Position numbers and translations under genes: made by a program. Of a stretch of DNA of 64,000 bases, positions 8,956 to 18,248 are shown in pieces. This DNA is from a bacterium (GTDB lineage Bacteria; Zhuqueibacterota; Zhuqueibacteria; Oleimicrobiales; Geothermoviventaceae). A model generated the notes under the pieces. It saw nothing but the letters and a program-made list of their open reading frames with translations. It searched no databases and was not told the origin of the DNA. The stretch lies in the NCBI GenBank assembly GCA_028275345.1, contig JAPWUV010000002.1, positions 62,001-126,000 of the forward strand. Direction: 5' to 3'. The number at the start of each line of letters is the position of its first letter. Position 1 is the stretch's first letter.

Positions 8956-11225
8956 CCGACATGGGTAAGGGGATGGCGATGGCGCGAGCATGGATTGGCG
9001 TGCTGCTAGTGCTGCTGGCAAGTGGAGGTTGCTCGAAGGGAAAGGATCCCTCGGAATCGGCCTCGATAGACCGCAAGGTGGACGAGCTTTTGCGGAAGAT
9101 GAGCCTGGAGGAAAAGGTGGGCCAGATGACCCAAGTGACTCTCCAGGTGGTGGCGAAGGATTCGGCCCACGACGAGCTCGATCCGGAGAAACTGCGGAAT
9201 GCCATTGTGAATCATCATGTGGGCTCCATCCTGAACGTGGTGGATGCCGCCTACACGCTGGATCAATGGCATCGGATCATCACCCAGATCCAGGATGTGG
9301 CGCTTAAGGAGACGAGGTTGGGCATCCCCATCCTCTACGGGATCGATGCCGTCCACGGCGCCAATTACACCCGCGGGGCGACAATCTTTCCCCAGAATCT
9401 GGGGATGGCGGCCACCTGGAACCCCGAGCTGATGCGCCGGAACGGGGAGATCACGGCGTACGAGGTGCGAGCCTCGGGGATTCCGTGGAACTTTTCGCCG
9501 GTGCTGGACATCGGTCGGCAGCCCCTCTGGCCGCGTCTGTTCGAGACATTCGGGGAGGACCCCTACTTGGCCTCAGTAATGGGGGCGGCGTACGTGAAGG
9601 GGCTCGAAGGGGACGACAACCGCGTGTCCAGGCCGGATAAGGTGGCGGCCTGTACGAAGCACTACCTCGGCTACAGCTTCCCGCTCTCGGGCAAGGACCG
9701 CACCCCCGCCTGGATTCCGGAGAACATGCTGCGCGAGTATTTCCTTCCTACCTTCCGGGCTGCCATCGCGGCTGGGGCTCACACGGTGATGGCCAATTCC
9801 GGCCAGATCAACGGGGTCCCGGTGCACGCCAGTAAGTATCTCCTCACGGATCTCCTCCGGGGCGAGCTCGGCTTTCGCGGCCTCCTGGTTTCCGACTGGG
9901 CTGACATCAACAACCTGCACTTCCGTGACCGGGTGGCTGCTTCGCAGAAAGAGGCGGTGAAGCTCGCCGTGATGGCCGGGATCGACATGAGCATGGTGCC
10001 GGAGGACTTCAGCTTCTACGAACTCTTGCTGCAACTGGTCCGCGAGGGAGAAGTGCCGGAGAGCCGGATCCATGAGGCAGTCCGGCGGATCCTTCGCCTG
10101 AAATTCGAGCTGGGTCTCTTCGATAATCCTTACCCCAATCCTGCGCTGAAAGAGAAGTTCGGGAGCGAAGAGTTCCGGCAAGTGGCTCTGCAAGCCGCGC
10201 GAGAATCCATCACCCTGCTCAAGAACGAAGGGGAGCTGCTCCCGCTGCCGAAAACGGCCCGGATCCTGGTCACGGGACCGACGGCCAACAGTCTCAGTTG
10301 CCTCAACGGAGGCTGGACGATCACGTGGCAGGGCGATCGGGAAGAGTTCTACCCGCAGGAAAAGCTCACCATCCTTGAGGCGATCCGGGAAAAGGTTGAG
10401 CCGCAGAATGTACGCTTCGTGCCCGGTGTTACCTTCGACCGGCCATTGGATGTGAAGGCTGCGGCCGATGCAGCCAGGGGGGTGGACGTTGTGATCGCCT
10501 GCGTGGGAGAGCCGGCCTACTGCGAGACCCCCGGCAATATTGTGGACCTGACGCTACCGGAGGCCCAGCTGCAGCTGGTTGAGGCGTTGGAGCAAACCGG
10601 CGTGCCGGTGGTGCTCATCTTGGTCGAGGGCAGGCCGCGGGTCGTCCGGCGCATCGTCGATCGGGCCAGATCCATCCTGATGGCCTACCTGCCTGGGCTG
10701 GAAGGCGGCCAGGCCATCGCCGAAGTGCTGTTCGGCGAGGTCAATCCCAGCGGGAAGCTTCCGATCACTTACCCGCGGTATCCGAACGACCTCACCCTGT
10801 ATGACCACAAGTACAGCGAAGCCAACGGCCCCTACAATCGCTACGATCCGGAATGGCCATTCGGGTTTGGGCTGAGCTACACCACGTTCGAGTATTCCAA
10901 CCTGACGGTCGCGCCGAGCCGCATCGCTCGCGGCGATTCCGTCACGGTTGAGGTGACTCTGCGGAATTCGGGGCAGCGCGCCGGGGCCGAAGTGGTGCAG
11001 CTGTACCTCAGCGACCTGTATGCTTCGGTTACTCCCTCCGTGAGAAAACTGAAGCGGTTCCAGAAACTGGTTCTCGAACCCGGCGAGGAGAAGACAATCC
11101 ATTTCCGGCTCGGGGAGGAGGACCTGGCTTTCGTAGGGCGGGATGGTCGGCTGCAAGTGGAGCCAGGCGAATTCAGGATCACCGTGGGGCCGCTTTCGGC
11201 CGGATTCGAGCTGGTGAACCGCTGA
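8952..11225 (+). CDS. GH3 beta-glucosidase, probable lipoprotein
   Basis: About 757 residues; the ATG overlaps the preceding stop (ATGA), indicating translational coupling. A short hydrophobic segment ends in LASGGC (Cys27), so it is probably a lipoprotein. It lacks the sorting domain its operon partners carry. The GH3 N-terminal barrel contains LYGIDAVHGANY and the nucleophile D315 in LVSDWADI. The alpha/beta sandwich domain (TLLKNEGELLPLPK; VIACVGEPAYCE) and the C-terminal fibronectin-like domain (FGFGLSYTTF) complete a standard GH3. It should release glucose from oligosaccharides made by the GH5, GH116 and GH5-like enzymes. Starts at 8961, 8973 or 8979 are also possible. Confidence 0.93.
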   Translation: MTDMGKGMAMARAWIGVLLVLLASGGCSKGKDPSESASIDRKVDELLRKMSLEEKVGQMTQVTLQVVAKDSAHDELDPEKLRNAIVNHHVGSILNVVDAAYTLDQWHRIITQIQDVALKETRLGIPILYGIDAVHGANYTRGATIFPQNLGMAATWNPELMRRNGEITAYEVRASGIPWNFSPVLDIGRQPLWPRLFETFGEDPYLASVMGAAYVKGLEGDDNRVSRPDKVAACTKHYLGYSFPLSGKDRTPAWIPENMLREYFLPTFRAAIAAGAHTVMANSGQINGVPVHASKYLLTDLLRGELGFRGLLVSDWADINNLHFRDRVAASQKEAVKLAVMAGIDMSMVPEDFSFYELLLQLVREGEVPESRIHEAVRRILRLKFELGLFDNPYPNPALKEKFGSEEFRQVALQAARESITLLKNEGELLPLPKTARILVTGPTANSLSCLNGGWTITWQGDREEFYPQEKLTILEAIREKVEPQNVRFVPGVTFDRPLDVKAAADAARGVDVVIACVGEPAYCETPGNIVDLTLPEAQLQLVEALEQTGVPVVLILVEGRPRVVRRIVDRARSILMAYLPGLEGGQAIAEVLFGEVNPSGKLPITYPRYPNDLTLYDHKYSEANGPYNRYDPEWPFGFGLSYTTFEYSNLTVAPSRIARGDSVTVEVTLRNSGQRAGAEVVQLYLSDLYASVTPSVRKLKRFQKLVLEPGEEKTIHFRLGEEDLAFVGRDGRLQVEPGEFRITVGPLSAGFELVNR

Positions 11226-11234
11226 GAACAGGCT

Positions 11235-11273
11235 GTTATCGCCGTGATAATGGATCATTATCGATTTGATAAC
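11235..11273. promoter_or_regulatory. Tandem palindromic operator element, copy 2
   Basis: Two RTTATC-N5-GATAAY palindromes at 11235-11251 and 11257-11273 repeat the arrangement found at 324-362: identical arms, identical 5-bp spacers and an identical 22-bp centre-to-centre distance. Only the spacer bases differ, the pattern expected of protein binding sites under selection. It starts 10 bp after the GH3 stop and lies 143 bp before the predicted symporter-like start. It therefore most likely controls the downstream gene or genes together with the hydrolase operon. Confidence 0.75.
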
Positions 11274-11330
11274 GGATCAAGATCCCATGCCGCGGGAAGA
11301 AGGGGTGCCTTATTCTTGTAGATGCCAGAC

Positions 11331-11361
11331 TTACGAGGCCGAGCGCCCCATGGTATGTTTG
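11331..11361 (+). promoter_or_regulatory. Weak candidate promoter for the symporter-like gene
   Basis: TATGTTTG at 11354-11361 fits the TAnnTTTG -10 form of Bacteroidota. Seventeen bases upstream of it, TTACGA at 11331-11336 is a poor -35. If used, transcription would start near 11368. The paired palindromes would then sit around -100 to -125, a position more typical of an activator than of a simple repressor. Confidence 0.25.
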
Positions 11362-11415
11362 TTGCGTAACGGCTATCCCGGATGGACAAATGAGAAGCGC
11401 GTGTTAGGGAGAAAG

Positions 11416-12825
11416 TTGATCGAGCGGGCGGTGACGGTCGGGTATCTGTTGAGCGCCCTAACGCTTTCGTACTACCCCTCTCGGAAGAAGGCTTTTCCGG
11501 AGGTCCGGAAGGGGGGAGGGGGGCAGCCGCGGCTAGTGGGGATGGCTTTGGCGGTGCCGGCCCTGGTGGGGACGCCTGTGCTTTTCGCTGCAGCGGGAGA
11601 CTGGCCTCCGGGATGGATGTTCGTGGCGGCTCTGGGAGTCTCAGCATTGTCTGTAGGACTTGTCGGGCCTTTGTTCACAAGGCGGATGCCGACCGAGGGC
11701 CGGGAGGCAACCAGATGGGCCTCGTGGGGGACATCGTTGGTTTTGGCGCTCGGACGGTTTGTCGTCCTGGCGGTAGTGGGGGGATGGCTGCTGGCGGAGA
11801 TCGTCGGACTGAACCCGGCACTGGCTTCCGTCGTGCTCGTGGTTACCGCAGGGCTGCTGCATCTACCAAATGGCCGAGTCGGCGCCCAACGTGTGGATCT
11901 TCTGCATGTCTTCCTTTGCATCCTCGCGGCGACGGCGATCGCCGCGTCGGTTGTGGTTTTGTCCCCTCGTGCTTCGGAAGAGGCGATTCGGCCAGGAACG
12001 CTTTCCAGCCGCGAGTTCCTCTTGCTCCTGCTTGCGTCTCTGGTGCTGAGTATCTGGTTCTGGTCGGATGATACTTACGTCCGCCAGCGTGATCTGGGGA
12101 AGGCCGGAGACGCCGGGATGCCGGCGTTTTGGGCCATGTTTCCTCAGCTGTTGCTTCTTGCCTTTGCGGCTCCCGTGTTGCTGCTGGTGGGGCGAGCGGG
12201 GTTCGGCGAAAAGGGGGCGGCATGGCTGGGGGACCTGGGTCTGGGCTTCCGCGTCGGCGTGTTGCTCTTTGGGCTGTGCGGTGTATTGTCGGGCATGGGA
12301 GCTTCCTTGCGGGCTGCGCTCCTTGCGGGCGCGGGGATTGTGTCGGGGAATGCATGTGTGGAGGCCGGGAATCGTCCGGAGCCGCTACGGTCGCAACTGG
12401 CTGCCGTCGCCCTCCTGGTCGTCATGTTCCCAGTGGTGCAGGTGGCGGCACATGGCCCGGCGACGGTAGTGAGTCTTGTGGCCTCAGCGATGGTCGTTTT
12501 GATTCCACCCGTGGCCGCAACCCGATGGGCCGCGGTGTTTGCGCCGGGTTCGGTGGCGCGCGGTTGCGGTGCGGGCATTGTCGCAGGTTGGATGTTCGGC
12601 TGCGGACACCTCATGGCTCGGTGGGTTCCGGGAAGCCCGGCTTTCGCCAAGACGCCGCTGTTTTCGGATTGGTACGTGTTTGTGCCGGCGTCGCTCGTGG
12701 TAAGTGTAGCTACGATGGCGGGGTTTTCTTGGGCGGCTGAGTTTGTGGCGGTGCGGGGCAGCCGGCGCGGGAGTTACCGTGGGGCTTCCGGGCAGGAGAG
12801 TGTGGCCAGCACGGAAAGGAGGTGA
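11416..12825 (+). CDS. Divergent sodium:solute symporter (SSS)-like membrane protein
   Basis: About 469 residues with ten or more hydrophobic segments. I choose TTG 11416 because AGGGAG lies five bases upstream; GTG 11401 and ATG 11350 are also in frame. Three features recall the SSS (SGLT) family. YLLSALTLSYYPSRKK looks like the first helix and loop. RVGAQRVDLLHVFLCILAA sits where the family has its GGxxAVxWTDxxQ segment. FWSDDTYVRQRDLGKAGDA (from F215) matches the WxxDQxxVQRxLAAK motif. It is shorter and much more Ala/Gly/Val-rich than typical symporters of 500-600 residues. It is either a highly diverged transporter or one losing function. Its place next to the GH genes suggests sugar uptake. 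Confidence 0.55.
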   Translation: MIERAVTVGYLLSALTLSYYPSRKKAFPEVRKGGGGQPRLVGMALAVPALVGTPVLFAAAGDWPPGWMFVAALGVSALSVGLVGPLFTRRMPTEGREATRWASWGTSLVLALGRFVVLAVVGGWLLAEIVGLNPALASVVLVVTAGLLHLPNGRVGAQRVDLLHVFLCILAATAIAASVVVLSPRASEEAIRPGTLSSREFLLLLLASLVLSIWFWSDDTYVRQRDLGKAGDAGMPAFWAMFPQLLLLAFAAPVLLLVGRAGFGEKGAAWLGDLGLGFRVGVLLFGLCGVLSGMGASLRAALLAGAGIVSGNACVEAGNRPEPLRSQLAAVALLVVMFPVVQVAAHGPATVVSLVASAMVVLIPPVAATRWAAVFAPGSVARGCGAGIVAGWMFGCGHLMARWVPGSPAFAKTPLFSDWYVFVPASLVVSVATMAGFSWAAEFVAVRGSRRGSYRGASGQESVASTERR

Positions 12826-12896
12826 GGCTCGGCAAACGTTGGGAAGTCTTGAGGGGGTGGAAAAACACCGAGGGTCAACGTGAGGAGGTGAGAGCC

Positions 12897-15398
12897 ATGA
12901 GAAAGCACTGGTGGGTAGTACCAGTAATTCTGCTTTTCCCGGCGTGGGCGACGGCGCAGCTCGTCGTGGAGAGCTTCGACTCTGCGCCAACGGCCCCCAA
13001 CTACTGGATCCACGTGATCTCGGAGCACGCAGATTCCTCCAAGAGCTACGTTCATGTGAGTTACGTGACGGACCCGGTGAAGGTAGGCACAGGGGCGATG
13101 CGCCTGGATTATTCCGCCCACAACATTGAGAGCTGGGGCGGATTTGCCAAGATCGAACATTGGTACCCGGATTCCACCAAGACCTACGATTTCTCCATGT
13201 ACGACACCCTGACCATTTGGTACTACAATGTGGCCCCAGCTTCCAAACCCGGACGGATCCATCTACGGATTCAGTTCTACGACGTCAGCGACGCTGCCAC
13301 CGGGGCCAATACCTACAACGCGAATCAAACGGAGCTGTGGTACTCGTTCCATTACGTCCTGGACAATGCTCCGGGTTGGCATCAGATCCGGATGCTGATG
13401 GTGGACGCCCGGATGGATCCGACCCTGGATGAATGGGGCGGGGAAGGTTTCAATCTGACCGGATGGGCTGGAATCTGGGGCAACAACAAGCTGGATTTGG
13501 ACCGGATCAAAGGGTTCGGCTTCGAGTTCTCGGTCAATGGCGGCGGCGAGGGTGACCACGTCTTCGGGACCATCGTCTTGGACCACTTGGAGCTACGCGG
13601 GCTGAAGCACGTCGCGTACATCTTCTTCAATGGTAAAATGGTTTCCACGCGCCTGTCCCAATTCACCTGGGGACAGTCTACTCTAGAATTGGTGGAGGGG
13701 GCAGGGACCCAGGAGACCAACGCCCTCAAGTGGACCCAAGGCAATGAGTGGGGCAATGGTTGGACGGGCGCCGGCTGGAACATCAATCCTCCCTACGACA
13801 TGTCCGCTGTCTGGCAAACCGATTCCCTCAAGTTCCGGATGAAGACCGATCCCGGCGTAGGCGCCTTGCGGGTGCAGCTTGAGGATGGGAAGGCGAAGGT
13901 CGGGAAGGTCTTCCAGCCCATTGACGACGGGAACTGGCATGATTACGCCTTCAAACTGAGCGAGCTCGAGTACCAGGATGGCACCTCGAACTTCAACCCG
14001 GCGAACGTGAGCGTGCTGCAGTTCATGGCCAACGGCACCGGGGTGGCCGGGAAGGTGATCTGGTTCGATTACATCTGGACGGACAACCCCGTGATCGACA
14101 TCATCCCGCCGGCCGCGCCGACAGGGGTCGGGGCCATGGCGGCGCAGTACTACAACCTGGTCTACTGGCAAGACGTGCCGGGCGAGTCCAAGGAGACCTA
14201 CACGGTCTATGCTTCAACCAAGCCCATTACGGATCTCAATGATCCCGAAGTGGATCTCGTCGCCGCCAAGGTCCCGGAAGATACCCGGAGCGTGGTGCAC
14301 TGGCTCTATTATCCGCTGAAGGACCACGAGGTGCGCTACTACTACGCGGTCACCTGCACGGATGAGTCCGGCAACACGAGCAAGACCTTCGGCACAACCT
14401 CTGTAGCGACGACCAACCTCGCCAAGGGGATCCCCACGATCTCCCTGACGCCGCCGGCGAACTTCGCAGCGGATGGCGACCTCACCGAATGGGATCAGAG
14501 CGGGATCCGGCCCTTCGTCCTGAAGCCGGAGACGGACTTCGTTGTGGTTGGCGACGTCAAGGACAGCACGGACCTCAAGCCCACCGTTTATCTCGCGATG
14601 GACGACAATTTCCTCTACGTGGCCGGAGACGTGGTGGACAATGTCTACCACTTCGGCCCGGGGAATTGGTGGGAGCAGGATGCTTTCCAGTTCTTCATCG
14701 GGCTCTATGACCTCCGGGGTGCGAAGCACGCCAGTTACAAGCGCGGAGACCAGCCCGACTACAGCATCATCTTCCTCCAGGGCGAGCTTTTCGCCGAGGG
14801 AACCCACTACGTCCTGGGACGGCCTGGGGACGGCAACTATTTCTTCACCGATCTGGGTGGGGCGGACTACGTGTTCGAGGCACGGATCCCCTTTGACACC
14901 CTGGCGATCTCCTACCGCGCGAACGACAAGCGTTTCCACCCCGTACGGGGCATGAGGATCCCGCTCGAGCTCTACTTCCACGACAACGACGGAAAGGGCT
15001 GGGAAGGCAACCTTGGCCGCTCGCCGTACAACACGGACCACGGCTGGCAGGACCCGAGGGAATGGGAGTACACCTGGATCGGCGACACCACCCACGTCGC
15101 CACTGGGGTGAAGGAAGCTGGGAAGCAGATGCCCCTCACGTACTCGCTGTCCCAGAATTACCCGAACCCGTTCAACCCGGCCACCACCATCAGCTACAGC
15201 ATCGCCAAGCCGGGCGTGGTCCGGATCGAGCTGTACAACGCGCTGGGCCAGAAGGTGAGGACGCTGGTCAACGAGTACAAACCGGCCGGACAGCACACGG
15301 TGCAATTGAACGCCAGCGATCTGGCCTCCGGCGTGTACTTCTACCGGATCCAGGCGGGCGACTTCACGGCCACGAAGAAGATGGTCCTGATGAAGTGA
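12897..15398 (+). CDS. Multi-module exported carbohydrate-binding protein with T9SS sorting domain
   Basis: About 833 residues; AGGAGGTG lies six bases before ATG 12897. A signal peptide (about 1-20, ending WATAQ) is followed by two jelly-roll modules resembling carbohydrate-binding domains (about 22-235 and 245-410; each contains D/W-rich strands such as YDFSMYDTLTIWYYN). A fibronectin type III domain follows (about 420-525), then a CBM9-like/DOMON-like sandwich (about 535-735, AADGDLTEWDQSG and VYLAMDDNFLYVAGDV). The end is a textbook sorting domain (SLSQNYPNPFNPATTI to KKMVLMK). I see no catalytic domain. It probably captures glycan at the surface for the TonB-dependent receptor encoded next. 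Confidence 0.75.
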   Translation: MRKHWWVVPVILLFPAWATAQLVVESFDSAPTAPNYWIHVISEHADSSKSYVHVSYVTDPVKVGTGAMRLDYSAHNIESWGGFAKIEHWYPDSTKTYDFSMYDTLTIWYYNVAPASKPGRIHLRIQFYDVSDAATGANTYNANQTELWYSFHYVLDNAPGWHQIRMLMVDARMDPTLDEWGGEGFNLTGWAGIWGNNKLDLDRIKGFGFEFSVNGGGEGDHVFGTIVLDHLELRGLKHVAYIFFNGKMVSTRLSQFTWGQSTLELVEGAGTQETNALKWTQGNEWGNGWTGAGWNINPPYDMSAVWQTDSLKFRMKTDPGVGALRVQLEDGKAKVGKVFQPIDDGNWHDYAFKLSELEYQDGTSNFNPANVSVLQFMANGTGVAGKVIWFDYIWTDNPVIDIIPPAAPTGVGAMAAQYYNLVYWQDVPGESKETYTVYASTKPITDLNDPEVDLVAAKVPEDTRSVVHWLYYPLKDHEVRYYYAVTCTDESGNTSKTFGTTSVATTNLAKGIPTISLTPPANFAADGDLTEWDQSGIRPFVLKPETDFVVVGDVKDSTDLKPTVYLAMDDNFLYVAGDVVDNVYHFGPGNWWEQDAFQFFIGLYDLRGAKHASYKRGDQPDYSIIFLQGELFAEGTHYVLGRPGDGNYFFTDLGGADYVFEARIPFDTLAISYRANDKRFHPVRGMRIPLELYFHDNDGKGWEGNLGRSPYNTDHGWQDPREWEYTWIGDTTHVATGVKEAGKQMPLTYSLSQNYPNPFNPATTISYSIAKPGVVRIELYNALGQKVRTLVNEYKPAGQHTVQLNASDLASGVYFYRIQAGDFTATKKMVLMK

Positions 15399-15411
15399 GG
15401 AAGCCGGAGCT

Positions 15412-15443
15412 CCCGGGGCGGCCCACCCGAGGGCTGCCCCGGG
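15412..15443 (+). other. 13-bp GC hairpin between surface-protein and receptor genes
   Basis: CCCGGGGCGGCCC (15412-15424) pairs with GGGCTGCCCCGGG (15431-15443) around a 6-base loop, with one G-U pair. No T run follows, so it is not a normal intrinsic terminator. It begins 14 bases after a stop codon in an apparent operon. It may stabilise the upstream message or reduce read-through to the receptor gene. Confidence 0.6.
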
Positions 15444-15525
15444 TAGCCAGCGCGGATCCGAAACGACTCTCCTATCGACGGTCGGCATTGAGGTGGGGGC
15501 GAACGCTAACGGCAGGGATTGAGCG

Positions 15526-18210
15526 ATGAGGCTTCGTGTACTGAGAATCGTTTGGCTCGGGTTTGTGGTACAGGCGCTCGCGTTTGGTTTGCAGGCGCAA
15601 ACTACGGGCAAGATCGCCGGGAAGGTGGTGGATGCCACCAACGGGGAGCCTCTCCCCGCAGCCAACGTGCTGATCGAAGGCACCACTCGGGGCGCCGCCT
15701 CCGACGAGAACGGAGAATTCGTGATCCTGAATGTGCCGCCAGGGGACTACACCCTGTCCGTTCGCATGATCGGCTACGAGGTGGTCCGCCTGGAGCACGT
15801 TCGGGTGTCGGTGAACCGCACCACGAACGTGGTGGTGCAGATGCACCCCACCGCCATCGAAGGGCAGGTGGTGGTGGTCCAGGCCGAGCGAATCGAGATG
15901 AAGAAGGACCAGACCAGCTCCATCCGGAATGTATCCTCCGACGACATCGACAAACTTCCGGTTGAGAGCATGGGCGCGATCGTGGCGCTTCAGCCCGGCG
16001 TGGTGCAAGGACATTTCCGCGGCGGACGCCTTTCCGAAGTCGCCTACTTGATCGACGGGATGCCTGTCACGGAGCCTTTCGGCGGGACCGGCCGCGTAGT
16101 GGATCTGGAGCCCGAGAGCATCAAGGATCTGGAGGTGATCACCGGCACCTTCAATGCGGAGTACGGGCGCGCCATGAGCGGCGTGGTCAATGCCGTCACC
16201 AAGGACGGAGGCAATCGCTTCGACGGCTCCATTTACTTCAGCCTCGCCAACTACTTTACCCCTCACAAGGACATTTTCATCGGTCTGCGGGACGACGAGC
16301 TGGATCGGAACAGGGATTTCCGTTTCCAATTGAGCGGGCCCATCCTCCGCGACAAGCTCACCTTCTTCACCAACGCTCGCTGGCAGGACAATAAGAATCA
16401 CCTCAACGGCGTGCGTCGCTTCAACGTTGACGACTATAGCAACTTCGAAGCTGACGACTCCACCCTATGGTATTCCGAACACACCGGCGACAGCGCCTAC
16501 GTGCCCATGAACCGAAGCAAGAACCTCTCTTACCTGGCGAAGCTCACGGCCCGTCCGCTGCAGGATGTGAAAATGGCCTTCATGCTCACCGCCAATCAGG
16601 ATGAATGGCATGATTACAATCACATGTTCAAGTACAATCCCGACGGAATGGCGGCAACCCACCGAAACTCCTACATGGCATCCTACGAATTGAATCATAT
16701 GCTTTCGCCGCGGTTGTTTTATGAACTGAAACTTTCCTACGCCTACCATTACCACGGGTGGTACGTTTATAAGGATCCCCATGACCCCCGTTACGTGCAT
16801 GATAAGTACTTCCGTTCGGATCCGGGCTTTTACACGGGGGGACAGCAGAAGGGGCACGACGAGAGGTGGTTGAGAGATTACAACGCGAAGTTCGATCTCA
16901 CCTGGCAGGTGAACAAGAATCACAACATCAAGACCGGAATGCAGTTCATTCAGCACGATTTGGACGAACAGTACAAGGAGATCCGGAACAAGTACTATGG
17001 GACGGACCTGGAGCAGGACTTGTACGAACCGATCACGCTACCCGATTCCTCTATCTACTCGGATCTCTACCGCGTGAAACCGAGGGAGTTCTCCGCCTAC
17101 GTTCAGGACAAGATGGAATTCGATGAGATGGTGATGAACTTCGGGGTCCGATTCGACTACTTCGATCCCAATCATGTCTACCCGTCCAATCGGCGGAATC
17201 CGGCGAATCAGCTCTACTTCGACGACCCCTCCAGGATGTCTACCTATCCCAAAGCCCATGCGAAGTACCAGATATCACCGCGGTTCGGGTTATCGTACCA
17301 GCTTGCGCAAGCCGCACTACTTCACTTCAGTTATGGCCATTTCTTCCAGATGCCTCCGTTGTACGCGTTGTACCAGAACCATGCTTTCCGCGTCGCTCCG
17401 AACAACTACTCGACGACCATGGGGAACGCGGAGATCCACGCCCAGAAGACTGTCCAGTACGAGGTGGGGCTGTGGCAGCAGCTCAGCGACGCCATGGCGT
17501 TAGAAGTGGCCCTTTTCTACCGAGACATCTACGATCTGCTCAGCACGAGCGTGATCACCACCTACAACCAGATTCGCTACGGGCTGTACAGCAACAAGGA
17601 TTACGGCAACGCGCGGGGTCTGGAGGTGAAGTATGATCTTCGATGGCGAAACGTCACCGCCATGCTGAACTACACGCTCCAGTACACCCGCGGCAATGCG
17701 GATTATCCGACCTACAACTTCAACCGCGAAGGCCAGAACCTGGACCCGATCCGGATTCTGATCCCGATGAGTTGGGATCAGCGGCACACGCTGAACGTGA
17801 CCGTTGGTTACCACGCCCCGAATTACGGCGCAACCCTTACGGCCTACTACAACTCGGGCACGCCCTTCACCTGGCAACCGATCTCCGCCAGCACTCTGTC
17901 GCGGGTGAATCTCCTGCCGAACAACGCTTGGCAGCCCAGCACCTACAGCGTGGATTTCATGGGATATCGCGATGTCCCGCTCCGGGGAGATCTCCGGCTG
18001 CGGTTTGAGCTGAACGTGTACAATCTGCTCGACCGGCTCAATGAGATTCGCGTAAACCCGCAGACCGGTCGCGCCTACACTGCGATCATTCGCGACACTG
18101 ACATTGCGGGGCACCGGAGCGACTTCAACGAGTACATCGACCGCGTGCAAGACCCGTCCATGTACTCGGCGCCGCGGCTGGTGAAGTTCGGCGTGAGCCT
18201 GATGTTCTGA
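15526..18210 (+). CDS. TonB-dependent outer-membrane receptor with carboxypeptidase-like domain
   Basis: An 894-residue outer-membrane receptor for energised uptake. A signal peptide (about 1-24) precedes a CarboxypepD_reg/CNA-B-type sandwich (about 26-110, GKIAGKVVDATNGEPLP and ENGEFVILNVPPGDY), as in SusC-like receptors. A plug domain follows (about 115-225, SVSSDDIDKLPVES-like region and YLIDGMPVTEPFGG). The rest is beta-barrel with many aromatic strands, ending in a terminal phenylalanine (VSLMF) as outer-membrane barrels do. No SusD-like lipoprotein gene is adjacent, so it is not a classical Sus pair. Ligand is inferred only from the glycan neighbourhood. Confidence 0.88.
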   Translation: MRLRVLRIVWLGFVVQALAFGLQAQTTGKIAGKVVDATNGEPLPAANVLIEGTTRGAASDENGEFVILNVPPGDYTLSVRMIGYEVVRLEHVRVSVNRTTNVVVQMHPTAIEGQVVVVQAERIEMKKDQTSSIRNVSSDDIDKLPVESMGAIVALQPGVVQGHFRGGRLSEVAYLIDGMPVTEPFGGTGRVVDLEPESIKDLEVITGTFNAEYGRAMSGVVNAVTKDGGNRFDGSIYFSLANYFTPHKDIFIGLRDDELDRNRDFRFQLSGPILRDKLTFFTNARWQDNKNHLNGVRRFNVDDYSNFEADDSTLWYSEHTGDSAYVPMNRSKNLSYLAKLTARPLQDVKMAFMLTANQDEWHDYNHMFKYNPDGMAATHRNSYMASYELNHMLSPRLFYELKLSYAYHYHGWYVYKDPHDPRYVHDKYFRSDPGFYTGGQQKGHDERWLRDYNAKFDLTWQVNKNHNIKTGMQFIQHDLDEQYKEIRNKYYGTDLEQDLYEPITLPDSSIYSDLYRVKPREFSAYVQDKMEFDEMVMNFGVRFDYFDPNHVYPSNRRNPANQLYFDDPSRMSTYPKAHAKYQISPRFGLSYQLAQAALLHFSYGHFFQMPPLYALYQNHAFRVAPNNYSTTMGNAEIHAQKTVQYEVGLWQQLSDAMALEVALFYRDIYDLLSTSVITTYNQIRYGLYSNKDYGNARGLEVKYDLRWRNVTAMLNYTLQYTRGNADYPTYNFNREGQNLDPIRILIPMSWDQRHTLNVTVGYHAPNYGATLTAYYNSGTPFTWQPISASTLSRVNLLPNNAWQPSTYSVDFMGYRDVPLRGDLRLRFELNVYNLLDRLNEIRVNPQTGRAYTAIIRDTDIAGHRSDFNEYIDRVQDPSMYSAPRLVKFGVSLMF

Positions 18211-18248
18211 AGACTGGATCACCGTTGGCCAGAGGAGGATGCTCAAGC

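Noticed and set aside
7240-9021. 593-codon minus-strand open frame opposite the GH5-like gene
   Set aside because: Composition is Arg/Gly/His-rich and domain-free; the plus-strand frame has signal peptide, catalytic motifs and sorting domain.
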